NCBI GenBank assembly: GCA_029882975.1
Contig: JAOUJW010000024.1
Span: forward strand, 1-64,000
Length of the DNA: 64,000 nucleotides
Direction of reading: 5' to 3'
Source: Gammaproteobacteria bacterium
GTDB taxonomy: Bacteria > Pseudomonadota > Gammaproteobacteria > SZUA-152
Both the position numbers and the translations under genes were made by a program. Below, piece after piece: positions 1 through 7,625 of this stretch. Under the pieces are notes generated by a model, which made no database searches, was not told where the DNA came from, and worked only from the letters and a program-made list of their open reading frames with translations. The first letter of the stretch is position 1; each line of letters starts with the position of its first letter.

Positions 1-36
1 TGCAAGCTGGGAGAGCAGTGCTTTGAAAATTACAAG

Positions 37-130
37 ATCTAACAAAGCAAATACACTCGGACCCAAAAAAGCGGCGCTCCTCGTACCTCGTCGCTCTGCT
101 TTTTTGGCCCGGTGATTTGCGTCGTTAGAA
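37..130 (+). mobile_element. attC-like cassette recombination site
   Basis: Imperfect inverted repeat of about 94 bases. The left end is ATCTAAC (37-43), matching the core RYYYAAC; the right end is GTTAGAA (124-130), close to GTTRRRY. Inside these, GCAAAT (left) pairs with ATTTGC (right) and CCAAAAAAGC pairs with GCTTTTTTGG, leaving a few unpaired bases as in integron attC sites. It closes a cassette whose gene lies outside the window to the left. The structure is read directly; its activity is inferred. Confidence 0.75.
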
Positions 131-395
131 ACCCAAAATAAATATAAGAAGAATAAAAACGGTTTCACTTTTCACTTGCCATGAGTTCGGCAAGTAACGA
201 GCAGGAATGAAAATGGATTTAGGCTTTTTCAAAGCCTAAAAGCAAACCACCCAAGGTGGTTTAAAAACAATCAAAAATGAACATTGGTGGGGGCAAGGCC
301 AGTGGATCGTCTAGTTTTTCACCACTTTTCCCTCCCCAGGGCGGTAGCGTGCCAAAAGGTTGTTTTCTCGTCCTTTGGTCAGTGCTAGCATCAGT
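131..395. other. Cassette body without a convincing gene; three tandem hairpins
   Basis: This stretch lies between two attC-like sites. It holds three hairpins in a row: CTTGCC/GGCAAG (175-194), a perfect 10-base stem TTTAGGCTTT/AAAGCCTAAA (218-240) and a perfect 8-base stem AAACCACC/GGTGGTTT (244-262). Short open frames exist on both strands (277-468 plus, 261-452 minus), but both run into the attC at 396-460 and have no recognisable domain or good ribosome site. It may encode a structured RNA, carry a promoter or terminator, or be a gene-less cassette of the kind common in chromosomal integrons. Confidence 0.45.
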
Positions 396-460
396 TTCTA
401 ACAATTCGTTCGTGTGTGACAGGCGCAGAGAACGCGCCTGCCCACAACTCAACGTTAGCT
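396..460 (+). mobile_element. attC-like cassette recombination site
   Basis: A 65-base imperfect palindrome with TTCTAAC (396-402) at the left and GTTAGCT (454-460) at the right. The flanking pieces (AACAATTCGTTC on the left, ACTCAACGTTAG on the right) closely resemble the attC of aadA-type cassettes, and ACAGGCGC/GCGCCTG forms the central stem. The next gene begins within about 10 bases of its right end, the normal spacing of a cassette gene. Confidence 0.8.
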
Positions 461-470
461 ATAAGTGATT

Positions 471-1121
471 ATGAGTCATAACTACGAAAATATTTTACGC
501 GCAGACGGTTGGGTGGAATTTAATGACATCCCTTCAATACAGTCCGTTGTGTGCCTCGCTAGAGAATTCGGTGAGATCATTCCTCATCCGGATGGGAAGG
601 ATTTCAATATTGTTACTCCAAAGCAAAAAAATGCTGCTTACCCCGGAACGTTAAGCAATCTACACGGTTTCGACGAATTCCCCCTCCATACTGATACTGC
701 TTTCTGGCCTGTGCCCGCCAGATATCTTGTTTTAGCTATGCTCAATAAGAATAGTTATAGCAGTAATGTTGTAAACGCGAACAAAGTTTTTGAATCGCTT
801 GACCACGATGTTCGGAAAGCGGCGCGAGACGCAGTGTTTAAGGTCCATACCCCGTTAGGGGATTTTGATGCGTCCGCAATCTTTGAAGAATCGGGGGAAA
901 TTGGGTTTCGCTTCAATGCATGTTGCATGACGCCAGCCAATGTAACCGCCAAAAGTTTCTTAGTAGCGTTTGACCATGCTTTAAGGTGTACAACACCCAA
1001 CACATTACAATGGACAGGCAGCAAAGCAGTAATCATAGATAACTGGAAAGTCTTACATGGTCGTAGTGCAATAAGAGATTTTTTAACAGAAAGAAAGTTG
1101 ATACGAATTTATGTAAAATAA
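471..1121 (+). CDS. TauD/TfdA-like Fe(II)/2-oxoglutarate dioxygenase
   Basis: Predicted non-haem iron oxygenase of about 216 residues, shorter than TauD (about 280). Counting from an upstream GTG at 465, the iron ligands are visible as HTD (His75, Asp77) and the distal His198 in DNWKVLHGR; a downstream Arg (210 or 214 in ERKLIRIYV) would bind the 2-oxoglutarate carboxylate. I prefer ATG 471 over GTG 465, but neither has a strong ribosome site. The gene starts directly after an attC site. The substrate is unknown. It lies 216 bases upstream of a small peptide gene that is followed by a second 2-oxoglutarate oxygenase, so a role in modifying that peptide is possible but not shown. Confidence 0.8.
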   Translation: MSHNYENILRADGWVEFNDIPSIQSVVCLAREFGEIIPHPDGKDFNIVTPKQKNAAYPGTLSNLHGFDEFPLHTDTAFWPVPARYLVLAMLNKNSYSSNVVNANKVFESLDHDVRKAARDAVFKVHTPLGDFDASAIFEESGEIGFRFNACCMTPANVTAKSFLVAFDHALRCTTPNTLQWTGSKAVIIDNWKVLHGRSAIRDFLTERKLIRIYVK

Positions 1122-1279
1122 GGGGAATGTAAGACAACGTTCGGCTTATTAATGTTGGGCTTTCTAACGAAAGACCAACAACACAATTCGGAATATGAGT
1201 GTGAATTATGTCGCGTAACACCGATATGTCTACAAATGCAATATTTTTATTCCACTTTTTTCTGAATGGCAGGAAGTGC

Positions 1280-1307
1280 TTCACGAAAACATGGAGGCTT
1301 TTATTAT
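1280..1307 (+). promoter_or_regulatory. Possible sigma-70 promoter for the peptide gene
   Basis: TTCACG (1280-1285) and TATTAT (1302-1307) are separated by 16 bases and lie about 30 bases before the peptide start. Both hexamers deviate from consensus, so this is only suggestive. If real, the peptide and the oxygenase downstream would be transcribed separately from the TauD-like gene. Confidence 0.3.
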
Positions 1308-1337
1308 GTTAGTTCTTAAGTCCAAAGGAGGATTGAT

Positions 1338-1508
1338 ATGACCAATGAAAAAGACGAGCCTGAGAAGATCGAAGTAGAAGAGAAGGATGCGAAAGTTTCC
1401 GAAGAACGGCCTCGTGATTCTCTATATCGAGAGCCTAATTCAAAAGGCAGTTCAGAATCACATGGCACTAATACGTCTCATTGTCCTGATAACTGGGGCG
1501 ATGGCTAA
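1338..1508 (+). CDS. Small peptide, candidate RiPP precursor (56 aa)
   Basis: The open frame runs from ATG 1338 to TAA 1506-1508 and has one of the best ribosome sites in the window (AAAGGAGGAT, 1325-1334). The first half is very rich in Glu, Lys and Asp, with a few hydrophobic residues (MTNEKDEPEKIEVEEKDAKV). The second half is rich in Ser, Gly and Asn and ends SHGTNTSHCPDNWGDG, with one Cys, one Trp and two His. A charged leader plus a short tail holding modifiable residues, just before a peptide- or protein-type oxygenase gene, is the layout of many RiPP precursors. I recognise no known precursor family. It could instead be a small acidic protein of another kind. Confidence 0.55.
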   Translation: MTNEKDEPEKIEVEEKDAKVSEERPRDSLYREPNSKGSSESHGTNTSHCPDNWGDG

Positions 1509-1538
1509 CTTAGCGTCAATGTAGTCTATATATATTGC

Positions 1539-1567
1539 GCGACAGTGCTCGTTTCGAGCCCTGTCGC
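1539..1567 (+). promoter_or_regulatory. Stable hairpin between peptide and oxygenase genes
   Basis: GCGACAG-TGCTCG and CGAGC-C-CTGTCGC form a stem of about 12 pairs with one mismatch and a three-base loop. No T-tract follows, so it is not a clear Rho-independent terminator. Its place, 30 bases after the peptide stop and before the enzyme gene, fits a partial terminator or mRNA-stabilising element that gives more peptide than enzyme. It could also be a relic of an attC core. Confidence 0.5.
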
Positions 1568-1611
1568 TCAACCCGTTTATTGGAGTCTAACCCACGGCTT
1601 TAACAAGCAAT

Positions 1612-2832
1612 TTGAGCACAAATTCATCAAAGATATATTGTATGAAACAGAAAATTGAGAATGTCATTCTGGGGGGAATCCCTGAAGATCAGTTTGCAGA
1701 ACAAATCTGGGGGGCTACCCCATTCCATTCAAAAGACTGTTTCTCTCCGAAGGATTATTTTTCAATTAGGGAGCTAACTGACATCCTTAGAGAAAGCGGA
1801 GTAATTCGATATGGAGCGACAAGTGTAGGAAAAGAAAAGAGTGACTTATTTCAACCTTATGTATCAAGTTTTGATGTTAGTAAACTTAAAGAATTGGAAA
1901 AACTTCATATCATAGAAAGCCTGTACGATGCAAAGTCCTGTTTTGATGACGGAAGAGGCATCTTGGCTCATAGGTTGGAAAGGTTTTTACCATTAAAGCA
2001 TAAGCTTAGAATTATCTATAATTATTTATTAGAATTAACCGGATGCGTAAGAGAAGAGTTAGTGGTTGCAGCATTCCTTACACCTCCTTATAGCAAAACT
2101 TTCGACTGGCACACAGACTCTGACCATGTGTTTACTATGCAAATCGAAGGAGAAAAGAAGTGGGAGATCAAGGAACTTGATGGCAGAATTAATATATTTC
2201 AGATCACTCCGGGAGATGTATTATATATTCCAGCAGACCTCCCCCATCGTGTAGTTTCGGAAGGCTCTACAAGCCTTTCAGTATCATATGTGGTGATTCC
2301 TAAAACATACTCCCAGATATTTACAACCGCTTTATTGAAGAAGCTCGAAAAGGATCTTTATGGCGAATTAAAAAACAGAATTCCTTTGCCTTTCCGGTGG
2401 AGGAAAAATCTGAATAGTATGTCTATCGATAAAGTAACGGCTACGGTATTCCGTAAATATGGTTTAGAAGATCAGGACTTTCGTGATGCTCTAATTGATG
2501 AGTACGCTTCCGATTCGATTTCTTACCTTGATGAAGCGTGGAACCCAAATTTCAATTATGCGGACAGAAAACTAGAACTTCATACAAAATTACAAAGATC
2601 GTCAAGCAATCCCATAAATATAGTTCGAAGAAGTTCAAGCGATGAAGTTGTCATTATTATGAATGGCAGGCCATCTTTGTGCGTGTCATCAAAATTGATC
2701 ATGGCGATAGACTATATTAGCGAGGCCGACACGCACTTTAGTTGCGATGACTTGCCGGATTGTTACACTGATGAATCAAAAATATTTATTTGCGCGAAAT
2801 TGCTTCAAGCTGGAATGGTCGATTTTTTGTAA
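1612..2832 (+). CDS. JmjC/cupin 2-oxoglutarate oxygenase, ribosomal-oxygenase-like
   Basis: A 406-residue protein with a JmjC-type double-stranded beta-helix. HTD (His167, Asp169) and His212 in ADLPHRV are the expected Fe(II) ligands; GEKKWEI and TPGDVLYIP are typical of cupin_8/JmjC enzymes. The last 70 residues (INIVRR, a VVIIMNGRPS strand, GMVDFL at the end) resemble the C-terminal winged helix of the bacterial ribosomal oxygenase RoxA/YcfD, which hydroxylates an arginine of uL16. Translation begins at TTG 1612 or ATG 1642; neither has a strong ribosome site. A 56-residue peptide gene lies just upstream and an attC site just downstream. I infer a peptide or protein hydroxylase; the local peptide is the obvious candidate substrate. 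Confidence 0.75.
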   Translation: MSTNSSKIYCMKQKIENVILGGIPEDQFAEQIWGATPFHSKDCFSPKDYFSIRELTDILRESGVIRYGATSVGKEKSDLFQPYVSSFDVSKLKELEKLHIIESLYDAKSCFDDGRGILAHRLERFLPLKHKLRIIYNYLLELTGCVREELVVAAFLTPPYSKTFDWHTDSDHVFTMQIEGEKKWEIKELDGRINIFQITPGDVLYIPADLPHRVVSEGSTSLSVSYVVIPKTYSQIFTTALLKKLEKDLYGELKNRIPLPFRWRKNLNSMSIDKVTATVFRKYGLEDQDFRDALIDEYASDSISYLDEAWNPNFNYADRKLELHTKLQRSSSNPINIVRRSSSDEVVIIMNGRPSLCVSSKLIMAIDYISEADTHFSCDDLPDCYTDESKIFICAKLLQAGMVDFL

Positions 2833-2861
2833 GAATATGGTCGAAGTAAACGTTATAAATA

Positions 2862-3171
<310 letters not shown>

Positions 3172-3264
3172 AATGGGTGTCAATTATTTCGGGGTAAGGT
3201 CAGGCGCTTGCTTCGCTGCGCGCCCCACATCTTATAAGTAATATGTATGTTCAAGGATAAATAC

Positions 3265-3618
3265 ATGTCAACTAGCATAATAGAATTTAGAGCAGAATTT
3301 AGTGATGAAGCCGCTGCGCGAAAAGTTAAATCAATTTTAGATAGAGCTTTAGAGTTTATTAACAATTCTTCAGAAGAAGCAGCTCTTCATCACGCGCTAA
3401 AAGAATTTGGGGAAACGAAGGGGATAAACTTTGACTCATGGTGGTATCCTGAAATAGCAGGGTTGAATGACAATGTAATAACTGCTGAGTTTGCTGGCTC
3501 ACCATCAGGAACAGAGGAGCAGGATGTAATAACATGGATTAAGTTGTATGGCGCAACAAAAGTAAGTGGGAAAGTCGATGTCGATAGTGGCGGAGATGCA
3601 TTTACAATTGAGTTTTAA
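3265..3618 (+). CDS. Hypothetical cassette protein
   Basis: A 117-residue soluble protein that I do not recognise. ATG 3265 is chosen because AAGGA (3253-3257) sits 7 bases upstream; ATG 3247 in the same frame has no such site. It has an amphipathic first half (DEAAARKVKSILDRALEFIN) and a beta-rich second half ending DAFTIEF. There is no signal peptide or membrane segment. It is followed 4 bases after the stop by an attC-like site, so it is a typical single-gene cassette. Function unknown. Confidence 0.65.
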   Translation: MSTSIIEFRAEFSDEAAARKVKSILDRALEFINNSSEEAALHHALKEFGETKGINFDSWWYPEIAGLNDNVITAEFAGSPSGTEEQDVITWIKLYGATKVSGKVDVDSGGDAFTIEF

Positions 3619-3622
3619 AATC

Positions 3623-3697
3623 ATATAACACAATCGTGTGTGACCACCAACCCGCAGCTTCGCTCTGGGCTGCCACACACACATCGCAACGTTATCG
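3623..3697 (+). mobile_element. attC-like cassette recombination site
   Basis: ATATAAC (3623-3629) and GTTATCG (3691-3697) are the end cores. CGTGTGTG on the left pairs with CACACACA on the right, and CCCGCAGC pairs with GCTGCC around a TTCGCT centre. It separates the gene ending at 3618 from the one starting at 3710, both in the same orientation. Confidence 0.75.
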
Positions 3698-3709
3698 GTA
3701 GCATGGAAA

Positions 3710-3955
3710 ATGAATAGTTGGCATGAAAGCAGAGCAAGGGAATCCTTAAGGAAAAGAAAAAATCAAACTACGTGTGCACGGTGCAGACTACTGTATGACA
3801 AGTCAAATAACGACTGCCCGCACTGTACCGGCATCGGTGACGAAGAACTACGGCGAGGCCTTGCTATAAGGATCAAAAAACGCGTAAGAGTCGGTAAAGC
3901 TATGATAATGGCAGCGTTTATTATATTCGTGCTTATGTTTTTCTTATATATATGA
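3710..3955 (+). CDS. Small zinc-ribbon membrane protein
   Basis: 81 residues. Residues 22-39 contain two CxxC pairs (CARC and CPHC) that would form a zinc ribbon. The C-terminus is a single membrane helix (about 62-81, GKAMIMAAFIIFVLMFFLYI) after a basic stretch, so the ribbon should face the cytoplasm. It starts 13 bases after an attC site. Family and function are not recognised. Confidence 0.6.
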   Translation: MNSWHESRARESLRKRKNQTTCARCRLLYDKSNNDCPHCTGIGDEELRRGLAIRIKKRVRVGKAMIMAAFIIFVLMFFLYI

Positions 3956-4176
3956 ATAAATGTATTCGGATTATAACCAGCTGCTCAACTCGGACGGACA
4001 ACTGCAGCGCTTTGGAGCCCTAGTATAGAAAGTGAACTTGATATGTACAAGCTCAATAGTGGCGGTGCGCAAAACTCTAAAATTGGTAATAATTGATGTT
4101 TATGGTTTCCTATAATAATACGCTCAACAATGGGCCTGTAAAGAGCTCCTTTAGCTATTCGTTATGTGAAGACAAT

Positions 4177-4522
4177 ATGATGCACAAAAAGATACTCTCG
4201 GCAACATTATTAGTGACTGTTTTAACTTCGCTACTGTATTATTTATTTTTAATAGATCTAGGAAAAACATATGAAGATATAGGAGAATCATTAAATGTTA
4301 CCGAAAAACCAATTAAAACTTTAATACTTAGATGGAAATGTATACACATTATTCTACTCACCTGGCACATCATTTACTGCACGTGAGTGGTGGGTCAATA
4401 AAAATGGAAATTATATTTATTCTATAAATTCTCATGATGGGCAAGTAGAGGATATGACCATCAAGGATGGAAAGGTGTATTTGGTTGGCTTGGGCATTGG
4501 TAATGTGGTTCTATCCAAATAA
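4177..4522 (+). pseudogene. Frameshifted single-pass membrane protein gene
   Basis: Frame one begins MMHKKILSATLLVTVLTSLL with a membrane anchor (residues 4-24) and runs to about 4325. A different frame then reads LDGNVYTLFYSPGTSFTARE and ends ...GNVVLSK at TAA 4520-4522. Together they give one coherent protein of about 115 residues with a single-base frameshift near 4320-4335, where the local sequence is AT-rich. The gene starts 10 bases after GTTATGT (4161-4167), a possible attC end. Either the gene is dead or the base call is wrong. No family recognised. Confidence 0.6.
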
Positions 4523-4544
4523 GGTGGAATAGGCATTTAACTAG

Positions 4545-5000
4545 ATGAATATGAACAATAGCTACACGCGCGAGATCACTGTTTCAAACACACCAAGCGA
4601 GGCATATCGTGCTTTGACGGCTGGCTTTAGTAAGTGGTGGACTACCGGCTGTAATCCCATATCTCAAACTGGTGATCGAATTACATTTCGTTTTGGTTCT
4701 ACTAGCTGGGTGATGCGCGCCAATAGGCTGGTTCCTGACAGTCTTGTCGAATTGGAATGCATCGAAGCTCATCATGTACATGAGGGGCTCCCATCAACAA
4801 TTCTCGGTGAATGGGAAGGAACCAAACTACAATGGAAAATCAAAAAGCAAGGACGCGAAACCCAGATAGTTTTCGTCCATCAGGGTCTTGTACCTTCGTT
4901 AGATTGCTATGACGTCTGCGGGCAAGGATGGGACTACTTTTTTGCCAACAGTCTGAAACAGTATCTAGATACTGGAAAAGGCTCACCATTTGAACATTGA
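4545..5000 (+). CDS. SRPBCC / AHSA1-like domain protein
   Basis: 151 residues with the layout of the START/SRPBCC fold of the AHSA1 (Hsp90 ATPase activator-like) group: an N-terminal strand YTREITVSNTPSEAYRALT, a W-W helix (FSKWWTT), a middle G-T-x-L-x-W strand (WEGTKLQWKI), a strand with VFVHQGL and a C-terminal helix (GWDYFFANSLKQYLDTGKG). Such proteins bind hydrophobic ligands in a cavity; the ligand is unknown. Its isolated position among cassette genes suggests a mobile accessory gene. Confidence 0.75.
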   Translation: MNMNNSYTREITVSNTPSEAYRALTAGFSKWWTTGCNPISQTGDRITFRFGSTSWVMRANRLVPDSLVELECIEAHHVHEGLPSTILGEWEGTKLQWKIKKQGRETQIVFVHQGLVPSLDCYDVCGQGWDYFFANSLKQYLDTGKGSPFEH

Positions 5001-5080
5001 AATCAAGAATATGCTTAGCAAGGCGATCGTTAGGGCGCAAACTACGCTGATCTTCGTTTTCGCCGCTATATATACGTTAT

Positions 5081-5608
5081 CTGTGCCTAGAGAAAGCGTT
5101 CTCAACTCTGCTTTCCATCATCGATACAAGCAATCTTAGGGTTCTTGATTTCGGTTGCCGTACAGGACTATTATCAGAAAAGATTTCCCGGTTTGCGAAT
5201 GAGGTTGTTGCTCTCGATACCTCTGAAAGAATGGCAGCCATTTTGAATAGCAAAGAACTACCGAATGTTATCAGTGTATCCGAGGAATTGTCAGAGGCAT
5301 TGGTCAAAGATAATTCGGTATTTACTAATCAATTTTATCTTATTGTGTCTTCATCCGTATGTGGTTTTTTACCGAATTGTGAAAGATCTCTATCGGTATT
5401 AAAGTCGGCATTGAAACCTGGGGGTATTTTTTTGCAGTGGGACTGGTTGTCTAATACAGACGAAAGCGACTTTGGTTTCAGTCATACCAAGATAGAGAGT
5501 GTATATAGAAAAATTGGCTTAACTCCTAGTTTGATTGAGGAGACGTTCTCTGTGCAAACCCTGGAGGGTGATATGCCTGTAATAAGAGGTGTGGCCGTCG
5601 ATGCTTAG
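5081..5608 (+). pseudogene. Class I SAM methyltransferase, N-terminally truncated
   Basis: The frame is open from 5051 but has no ATG until 5231, which is inside the domain. Motif I is visible upstream of that ATG as VLDFGCRTGLLSEKIS (normally GCGTG; here Arg replaces Gly), followed by the acidic loop ALDTSERM. Motif IV (FYLIVSSSVCGFLPN) and post-motif LKPGGIFLQWDW follow. The usual N-terminal helices are missing and the sequence begins near GTTATCT (about 5076), a possible attC end. It may start at CTG 5081, but I think it is a truncated, probably inactive, gene. Confidence 0.65.
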
Positions 5609-6012
5609 GGAGGCCACTTCATCAGAGCTCATTCCGCGGTGTTTTTGTTGGGCGCGTGCAGCACAAAAGCACGCCTCACAGGCCCGCTTATTAGTAGCGT
5701 TGTAAAAATGGTGTCTCTGGCCTAGGCTTTTCATGATTAGGCATATAGTGACATTAAGGTATGGCAATCCCCGCTTTGGTTTAGTGTTATCCTTATTATT
5801 GCTCTTCTGTTGGTCGTATATGCAGTCATGCGCCCCAGCTTAGAGGTTGCGTATTTTCAACTAGACTGACATGAACCAATTGAAATATTTTTTGATTACT
5901 GAAAGCTTTATCAGCGGCAAGGAGCGTGCCCGTCAGGGCCAAGACTCCTCTAGTAACTTGGCCTGCTCTCACAGAGCCTTATCACCTCATATTGTCCCAA
6001 GGAGGGTGTCAC
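5609..6012. other. 404-base spacer without a convincing gene
   Basis: Contains an inverted repeat GCGCGTGC/GCACGCC (5652-5675) just after GTTGGGC (5647-5653), a possible attC fragment. A short hydrophobic frame (5741-5868, VILIIALLLVVYAVMRPSLE) has no usable start codon. It ends with the strong ribosome site of the next gene. Confidence 0.4.
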
Positions 6013-6354
6013 GTGAAAATAGATAAACCATTACCATTTATTTACTTTACTTTCGCAGCCGTTGGCTTGTGTGTTACTTGGTACTATAATATTCTTTATT
6101 TTGCCGGAGGAGGCAGCATTGCACCAACCCAATTTTTTGGTACGGCATTTGCCAACAACCTCACAACAGCGATAACCTTTGATATATATATTTCTGCGAT
6201 AGTTTTTTCTATTTGGGTTTTGGTCGATGCAAAAACCAATAGACTCAAATGGCCGGTAATGTATATCGTACTATGTTTTGGTATTGGCCTGGCAGTTGCA
6301 CTCCCATTGTTTCTTGGTGTTCGTGAGCTGTCTCCTTCAAGGCAAACTAAATGA
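6013..6354 (+). CDS. DUF2834 membrane protein
   Basis: 113 residues, three predicted membrane helices. The pattern (Y/FAAVGLCVTWYYN start, G-P/T-QFFGTAFANN loop, then ITFDIYISAIVFSIWVLVDAK) matches DUF2834, a small family of unknown function. GTG 6013 is chosen because AAGGAGGG (5999-6006) lies 6 bases upstream; an upstream ATG at 5926 would add 29 hydrophilic residues without a ribosome site. Confidence 0.75.
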   Translation: MKIDKPLPFIYFTFAAVGLCVTWYYNILYFAGGGSIAPTQFFGTAFANNLTTAITFDIYISAIVFSIWVLVDAKTNRLKWPVMYIVLCFGIGLAVALPLFLGVRELSPSRQTK

Positions 6355-6488
6355 CACTGGTGAAACGAATATTTTAACCATACGAGAAGTTCACCTGGAG
6401 TCACGATGGTGACAAACTGGTGGTTCTTGTAGAGACTGACAAATTATCACAGAGTGATTTTTGTTATTTTGAGGCAGATGCGGGTTAA
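6350..6488 (+). pseudogene. Fragment of a decayed gene
   Basis: One frame reads NDTGETNILTIRE and a second reads KFTWSHDGDKLVVLVETDKL and ends EADAG at TAA 6486-6488. The two join naturally with one frameshift near 6385 and look like the beta-rich end of an unknown protein. There is no start codon or ribosome site. The identification as a remnant is weak. Confidence 0.3.
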
Positions 6489-6615
6489 TATTTTGTCGAA
6501 AAACGTGTCTGCCATTCCTGGTCCGGCCCACTGAGTGTACTCATGAATAGAATATTGGCGATCCCCCACTTTTGTTCTATCCAGATATATTGTGAATTGA
6601 AATGATAAAAGGCCA

Positions 6616-6666
6616 GACTAACAAGACACTCCAACTGACGCCAAAAGCCGTCACGGTGTGTTAAAC
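6616..6666 (+). mobile_element. Short attC-like cassette recombination site
   Basis: GACTAAC (6616-6622) and the canonical GTTAAAC (6660-6666) bracket arms GACACT/GGTGTG and TGACGCC/GCCGTCA with an AAAA loop. At 51 bases it is among the smallest attC sizes. The next gene starts 23 bases on. Confidence 0.65.
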
Positions 6667-6688
6667 AGTAGTAGGCAGTAAATTGTCT

Positions 6689-7063
6689 ATGGCATGGACA
6701 GAATCTATTGTTCAAGAACGCGTTCCGGTATGGGATGTATTATCAGAGTTCTGGCTTGATGGAGATTTGGTCGAGACTGATTACGAACGAATAGCAGCGA
6801 CACTAAAAGCGTCACCCTACACAAAAGAACAGTTGCTCAAAATCTGCATATACGAAGTAGCGCCGGCAGTGTCAAGTAACCTCATCAGTATAGCCGGCGA
6901 ATGGGGAGCTTTCGATCCTGAATGGCTCAAACAAGCTATAATGAAAAAATCACCTAATCCAGATGATTACTTAACTCCCGGCATTTGGAAACAAATTAGA
7001 GGGATAGTGCATATATCGCTAGTAAAGTCATCAGGATGGAAAGAAATTACTAAAAGACTATAG
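6689..7063 (+). CDS. DUF7079 family protein
   Basis: About 124 residues. The pattern ERVPVWDVLSEFWLD, then IAATLKASPYTKEQL, ICIYEVAPAV and NLISIAGEWGAFDPEWL matches DUF7079, a small soluble family of unknown function often found singly in accessory regions. ATG 6689 is preferred to the in-frame TTG 6683. It directly follows an attC site, as a cassette gene should. No catalytic motif is visible; the family's role is unknown to me. Confidence 0.7.
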   Translation: MAWTESIVQERVPVWDVLSEFWLDGDLVETDYERIAATLKASPYTKEQLLKICIYEVAPAVSSNLISIAGEWGAFDPEWLKQAIMKKSPNPDDYLTPGIWKQIRGIVHISLVKSSGWKEITKRL

Positions 7064-7174
7064 CACTTCAATTACGCTCATAAATCCGGAGATTTTGTGT
7101 TTACCTTACACTTATACATAAAATCTTCTAAAATAAAAAAGCCGGTTATGTAAAACGCGAGATATTCAACACAT

Positions 7175-7601
7175 ATGAGAATAGTATTGAATATCGCTAT
7201 TATTTTTCTTTTTTCTGTCACACGACACCGTATTGCGTGCCGGGAATTGGTATGGGCAACTGTCGATAGAGCCGAAAAATCTGTAGACGTATATATTGGT
7301 CGAGTGACAAGCATTTCAATTCCAGAACTGGAAACGCGTTTACTTCCAATTGGACAAAAAGGCTTCCTCATTCGTGGCGTTGAAAGAGTAATACGATTAA
7401 AAATATACAAAAGGCTAAAAGGTGATCTATGTTGTCGAAGCAAAATTGGGATGGTATCGTGGAGGCCAGGCTGATGTCGGTAACATGGTTGTATTGTAGC
7501 GCCTTGGTGATGAATGGTGAGTTAGGCAATCTGTGAGTGACATTTCAGAGATTCGACGTGCTTTAACAATAGAACCGGCACATAATACGCACGGCTCATA
7601 A
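7175..7601 (+). pseudogene. Decayed exported-protein gene with frameshift and two stops
   Basis: The first frame has a hydrophobic start (MRIVLNIAIIFLFSV) and reads VDVYIGRVTSISIPELE up to about 7420. A second frame then continues with VIYVVEAKLGWYRGGQADVG, passes through TAG (7497) and TGA (7515) and goes on with VRQSVSDISEIRRALTIEP to TAA 7599-7601. The continuous sense across one frameshift and two stops shows an originally longer protein of about 140 residues. No family recognised. Confidence 0.6.
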
Positions 7602-7625
7602 GCGACGGAAAAACATGGGAAAAAC

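Noticed and set aside
261-468. Open frames of 63 codons on both strands
   Set aside because: Both overlap the attC site at 396-460, lack ribosome sites and show no domain; probably random.
1128-1168. Possible attC between the TauD-like gene and the peptide gene (GTTGGGC, TTTCTAAC)
   Set aside because: Core-like words are present but no arms pair properly over a normal attC length, so I did not list it. If it is a decayed attC, the TauD-like gene would be a separate cassette from the peptide and JmjC genes.
3973-4167. Possible attC (TATAACCAGC ... CGTTATGT)
   Set aside because: The ends fit partly, but the internal arms do not pair convincingly over 190 bases.
5741-5868. Hydrophobic frame (VILIIALLLVVYAV...)
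   Set aside because: No start codon with a ribosome site in frame; may be a fragment of a membrane gene but not supportable as a gene.
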